DNA of 64,000 nucleotides from Gammaproteobacteria bacterium (GTDB lineage Bacteria; Pseudomonadota; Gammaproteobacteria; Pseudomonadales; Pseudohongiellaceae). The notes beneath the pieces are model-generated. The model made no database searches. It was not told the origin of the DNA and saw nothing but the letters and a program-made list of their open reading frames with translations. The position numbers and the translations under genes were made by a program. Shown here piece after piece: positions 62,520 to 64,000 of this stretch. Position 1 is the stretch's first letter. Each line of letters begins with the position of its first letter. The stretch lies in assembly GCA_030828385.1 (NCBI GenBank), contig JAURCS010000003.1:43560-107559 (forward strand), in the 5' to 3' direction.

Positions 62520-63230
62520 ATGACTGAGAAACCCGTTATATTTCTACTGCCCGGCTTGATGTGTGATGAGGCCGTCTGGATAGATCAACAAAAAACCTTG
62601 TCATCTTATGCCAATGTAATCATTCCGGTATTTCGTGGATTTGATTCATTAACTGACATGGCTGCCTATGTGCTTGAGCAGGCACCGCAGCGATTTTCAG
62701 TGGCCGGTCATTCAATGGGTGGAAGGGTAGCCTGGGAATTAATGGAAATGGCGGGGAATAGAATTGATAAATTTGCGGTCTTGGACTCCGGAGTGCATCC
62801 AGTAAAGGCTGATGAGCCGCAAAAACGTCAGATACTGTTGGACAAGGCCACTGAGCTGGGTTTACAGGCGGTAGCAGATGCCTGGACTTTACCAATGGTG
62901 CATCCGTCAAGACATCAGGATAAAAAGCTGATTGAAGAAATTCATGCGATGATTCTTCGCAATAGTGTCGATGATTTTTTCGGGCAGGTGAAAGCACTGT
63001 TGGGAAGAAAGGATCAGACTGGAATCCTTGCCCAAATCGAGCAGGAAGTACTGCTCGTTGCGGGCGATGGGGATTCCTGGAGTCCGCCGCAACAACATCA
63101 GCAGATGGCAGAGCAGTTAAAACGCTACCGTCTGGAGATAGTCCCTGATGCAGGTCACATGGTTACCATGGAAAAGCCGGAGGAAGTAAGTAAAGTTCTG
63201 CTTCAATGGTTTACAGGAAAAGAAAATTAA
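62520..63230 (+). CDS. Alpha/beta hydrolase
   Basis: This 236-residue cytoplasmic protein has the alpha/beta hydrolase fold. The oxyanion region is FLLPGLMCDEAVW, the nucleophile is Ser65 in VAGHSMGGRVAW, the acid is in VAGDGDSWSPP, and the catalytic His in VPDAGHMVTMEKPEEV. The size fits small esterases or lactonases; the substrate is unknown. It is 41 bases after the monoheme protein gene and its stop is one base before the ATG of the DsbD-family gene, so the last two are probably coupled. Confidence 0.85.
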   Translation: MTEKPVIFLLPGLMCDEAVWIDQQKTLSSYANVIIPVFRGFDSLTDMAAYVLEQAPQRFSVAGHSMGGRVAWELMEMAGNRIDKFAVLDSGVHPVKADEPQKRQILLDKATELGLQAVADAWTLPMVHPSRHQDKKLIEEIHAMILRNSVDDFFGQVKALLGRKDQTGILAQIEQEVLLVAGDGDSWSPPQQHQQMAEQLKRYRLEIVPDAGHMVTMEKPEEVSKVLLQWFTGKEN

Positions 63231-63231
63231 A

Positions 63232-64000
63232 ATGTTTTTAAAGACAGTTTTGTCAGGCAAAAGTTTTATTCGTCATGTCATCGCGTTGTTATTCATCACG
63301 CTGTCAGGCCATGTGTTTGCCCAAGGTGTTTCGTCGCTTGTTCAGGGTGAGCATGTGGATGCACAGCTGGTTGCTGAAAATGACGTCGCGGTTCCAGGGC
63401 AGTCGCTTTGGGTTGCACTCAGACTCGTGCACATGGACAAGTGGCATACCTATTGGAAAAATCCCGGTGATGCCGGCAAGCCAACATTAATTAACTGGCA
63501 ACTGCCGCAAGGTGTCAGCGCGGGGGAAATCGTCTGGCCCTTACCCGAGCGTTTTGAATTACCTGCTGATCTGGTTGATTTTGGCTATACCGAAGAAATT
63601 TTCCTGCTGACAGAATTAAGCATTGCGGATGATTTCTCTGCCAGCTCCCTTACTATTGGCGCCGAGGCTGTGTGGCTGGAATGTGAAGAGATTTGTATTC
63701 CCGGTGGTGCGACTGTCAGTCTGGCCATCCCGGTTTCCAGCACCGGGCTTGCAACAACAGATTCACGCTGGGTGGATGGCTTTGCCCGCACTCGGGCCAG
63801 CCTGCCACGAGTTGATATCGCTCTTGACGCTACCTATTCTTTTGCTGATGGCAATCTCAACCTGCTGGTGCAGGCTACCGACCCAATTTTTGAAGATGCC
63901 CGCAATATTACTTTCATCCCTGATACTCACCGCATGGTGGATTATATTGCTGAGCAGGACATTACCTCCCAGATGTCCAGTATGCAGTTATCACAGAAAG
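63232..64000 (+). CDS. DsbD/ScsB-family thiol:disulfide interchange protein, N-terminal part
   Basis: The gene starts at ATG 63232 and runs off the window after 256 codons. A signal peptide (about 1-28, ending VFAQG) precedes a periplasmic N-terminal DsbD/ScsB-type domain. Its hallmarks are VALRLVHMDKWHTYWKNPGDAGKPT, WPLPERF and GAEAVWLECEEICIPGG, whose cysteine pair is the redox site that passes electrons to periplasmic targets. The full protein should continue with a membrane domain and a C-terminal thioredoxin domain. It follows the alpha/beta hydrolase gene directly. Confidence 0.82.
   Translation, partial: MFLKTVLSGKSFIRHVIALLFITLSGHVFAQGVSSLVQGEHVDAQLVAENDVAVPGQSLWVALRLVHMDKWHTYWKNPGDAGKPTLINWQLPQGVSAGEIVWPLPERFELPADLVDFGYTEEIFLLTELSIADDFSASSLTIGAEAVWLECEEICIPGGATVSLAIPVSSTGLATTDSRWVDGFARTRASLPRVDIALDATYSFADGNLNLLVQATDPIFEDARNITFIPDTHRMVDYIAEQDITSQMSSMQLSQK

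Noticed and set aside
1-64000. tRNA, rRNA or tmRNA genes
   Set aside because: No cloverleaf, rRNA-like or tmRNA-like sequence was noticed in any gap; a dedicated covariance search was not possible.

Overview
The window is chromosomal DNA from a gammaproteobacterium. The core genes are of gammaproteobacterial type: rimI behind a HolD-like gene, prfC, pyrB, sbcB, dinG, a Pseudomonas-type nrdAB with two ATP cones, argF/argD, grxD, bfr/bfd, argG, pyrC/rnt, rnf/nth, gloA and metG. Several adjacencies (argG-pyrC-rnt, bfr-bfd, rnf-nth) are those known from Pseudomonas. Mid-range GC, a Fur box, an Fnr/Anr-type box, a PQQ dehydrogenase and class Ia ribonucleotide reductase suggest a free-living respiring bacterium, possibly marine. 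Species cannot be told from the sequence alone. Only the last gene is clearly cut, at the right edge; the first gene may be cut at the left edge.

Layout. 0-4 kb: holD-like/rimI facing hisC and two genes of unknown function. 4-8 kb: a small membrane protein, a DnaA-box cluster, an unknown acidic protein, prfC, and an inverted, frameshifted paralogue of the small membrane protein. 8-14 kb: pyrB, a flavoprotein monooxygenase divergent from a Tat-exported Rieske protein plus quinoprotein dehydrogenase, and a DUF4159 protein. 14-21.6 kb: sbcB, an Nramp-like carrier, an acyltransferase, dinG and yghU. 21.7-29.5 kb (minus strand): cysC, a cyclophilin, two small genes and nrdB-nrdA, with a long regulatory region carrying NrdR and DnaA boxes. 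29.5-32.4 kb: an ABC ATPase and argF-argD. 32.8-39.4 kb (plus strand): orphan hydantoinase B, grxD, an EamA transporter, two secreted proteins and a YkoF-like/PnuC pair. 39.5-46.7 kb: bfr, bfd, an acyl-activating enzyme, a universal stress protein, rnt, pyrC and argG. 46.8-54 kb: nth and the rnf genes. 54-64 kb: gloA, an Sfp-type PPTase, metG, an HTH-methyltransferase, fhs, a monoheme protein, an alpha/beta hydrolase and the start of a DsbD-family gene.

The most unusual part is the rnf locus. rnfA, rnfD, rnfG and rnfE are normal. In place of rnfB plus rnfC there is one 327-residue ORF that joins a complete RnfB to the C-terminal ferredoxin domain of RnfC; the NADH/FMN-binding part of RnfC is absent from the window. 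Between this ORF and rnfD lie genes on the opposite strand: a secreted esterase, then an AT-rich patch with a double-glycine-leader bacteriocin-like peptide, a 45-residue membrane peptide, and a rhomboid protease gene stopped in frame just before its catalytic histidine. The rhomboid frame and the rnfBC frame end on adjacent bases.

Other points: degenerate 7-bp tandem repeats of a CAAGNNN type in several intergenic regions (two arrays are both 11 units, 77 bp); a quinoprotein lacking the vicinal cysteine pair but with an Asp-x-Asp active-site pattern; an Nramp homologue without the canonical metal ligands; and two genes whose TATAAT boxes sit so close to the ATG that leaderless transcripts are likely.
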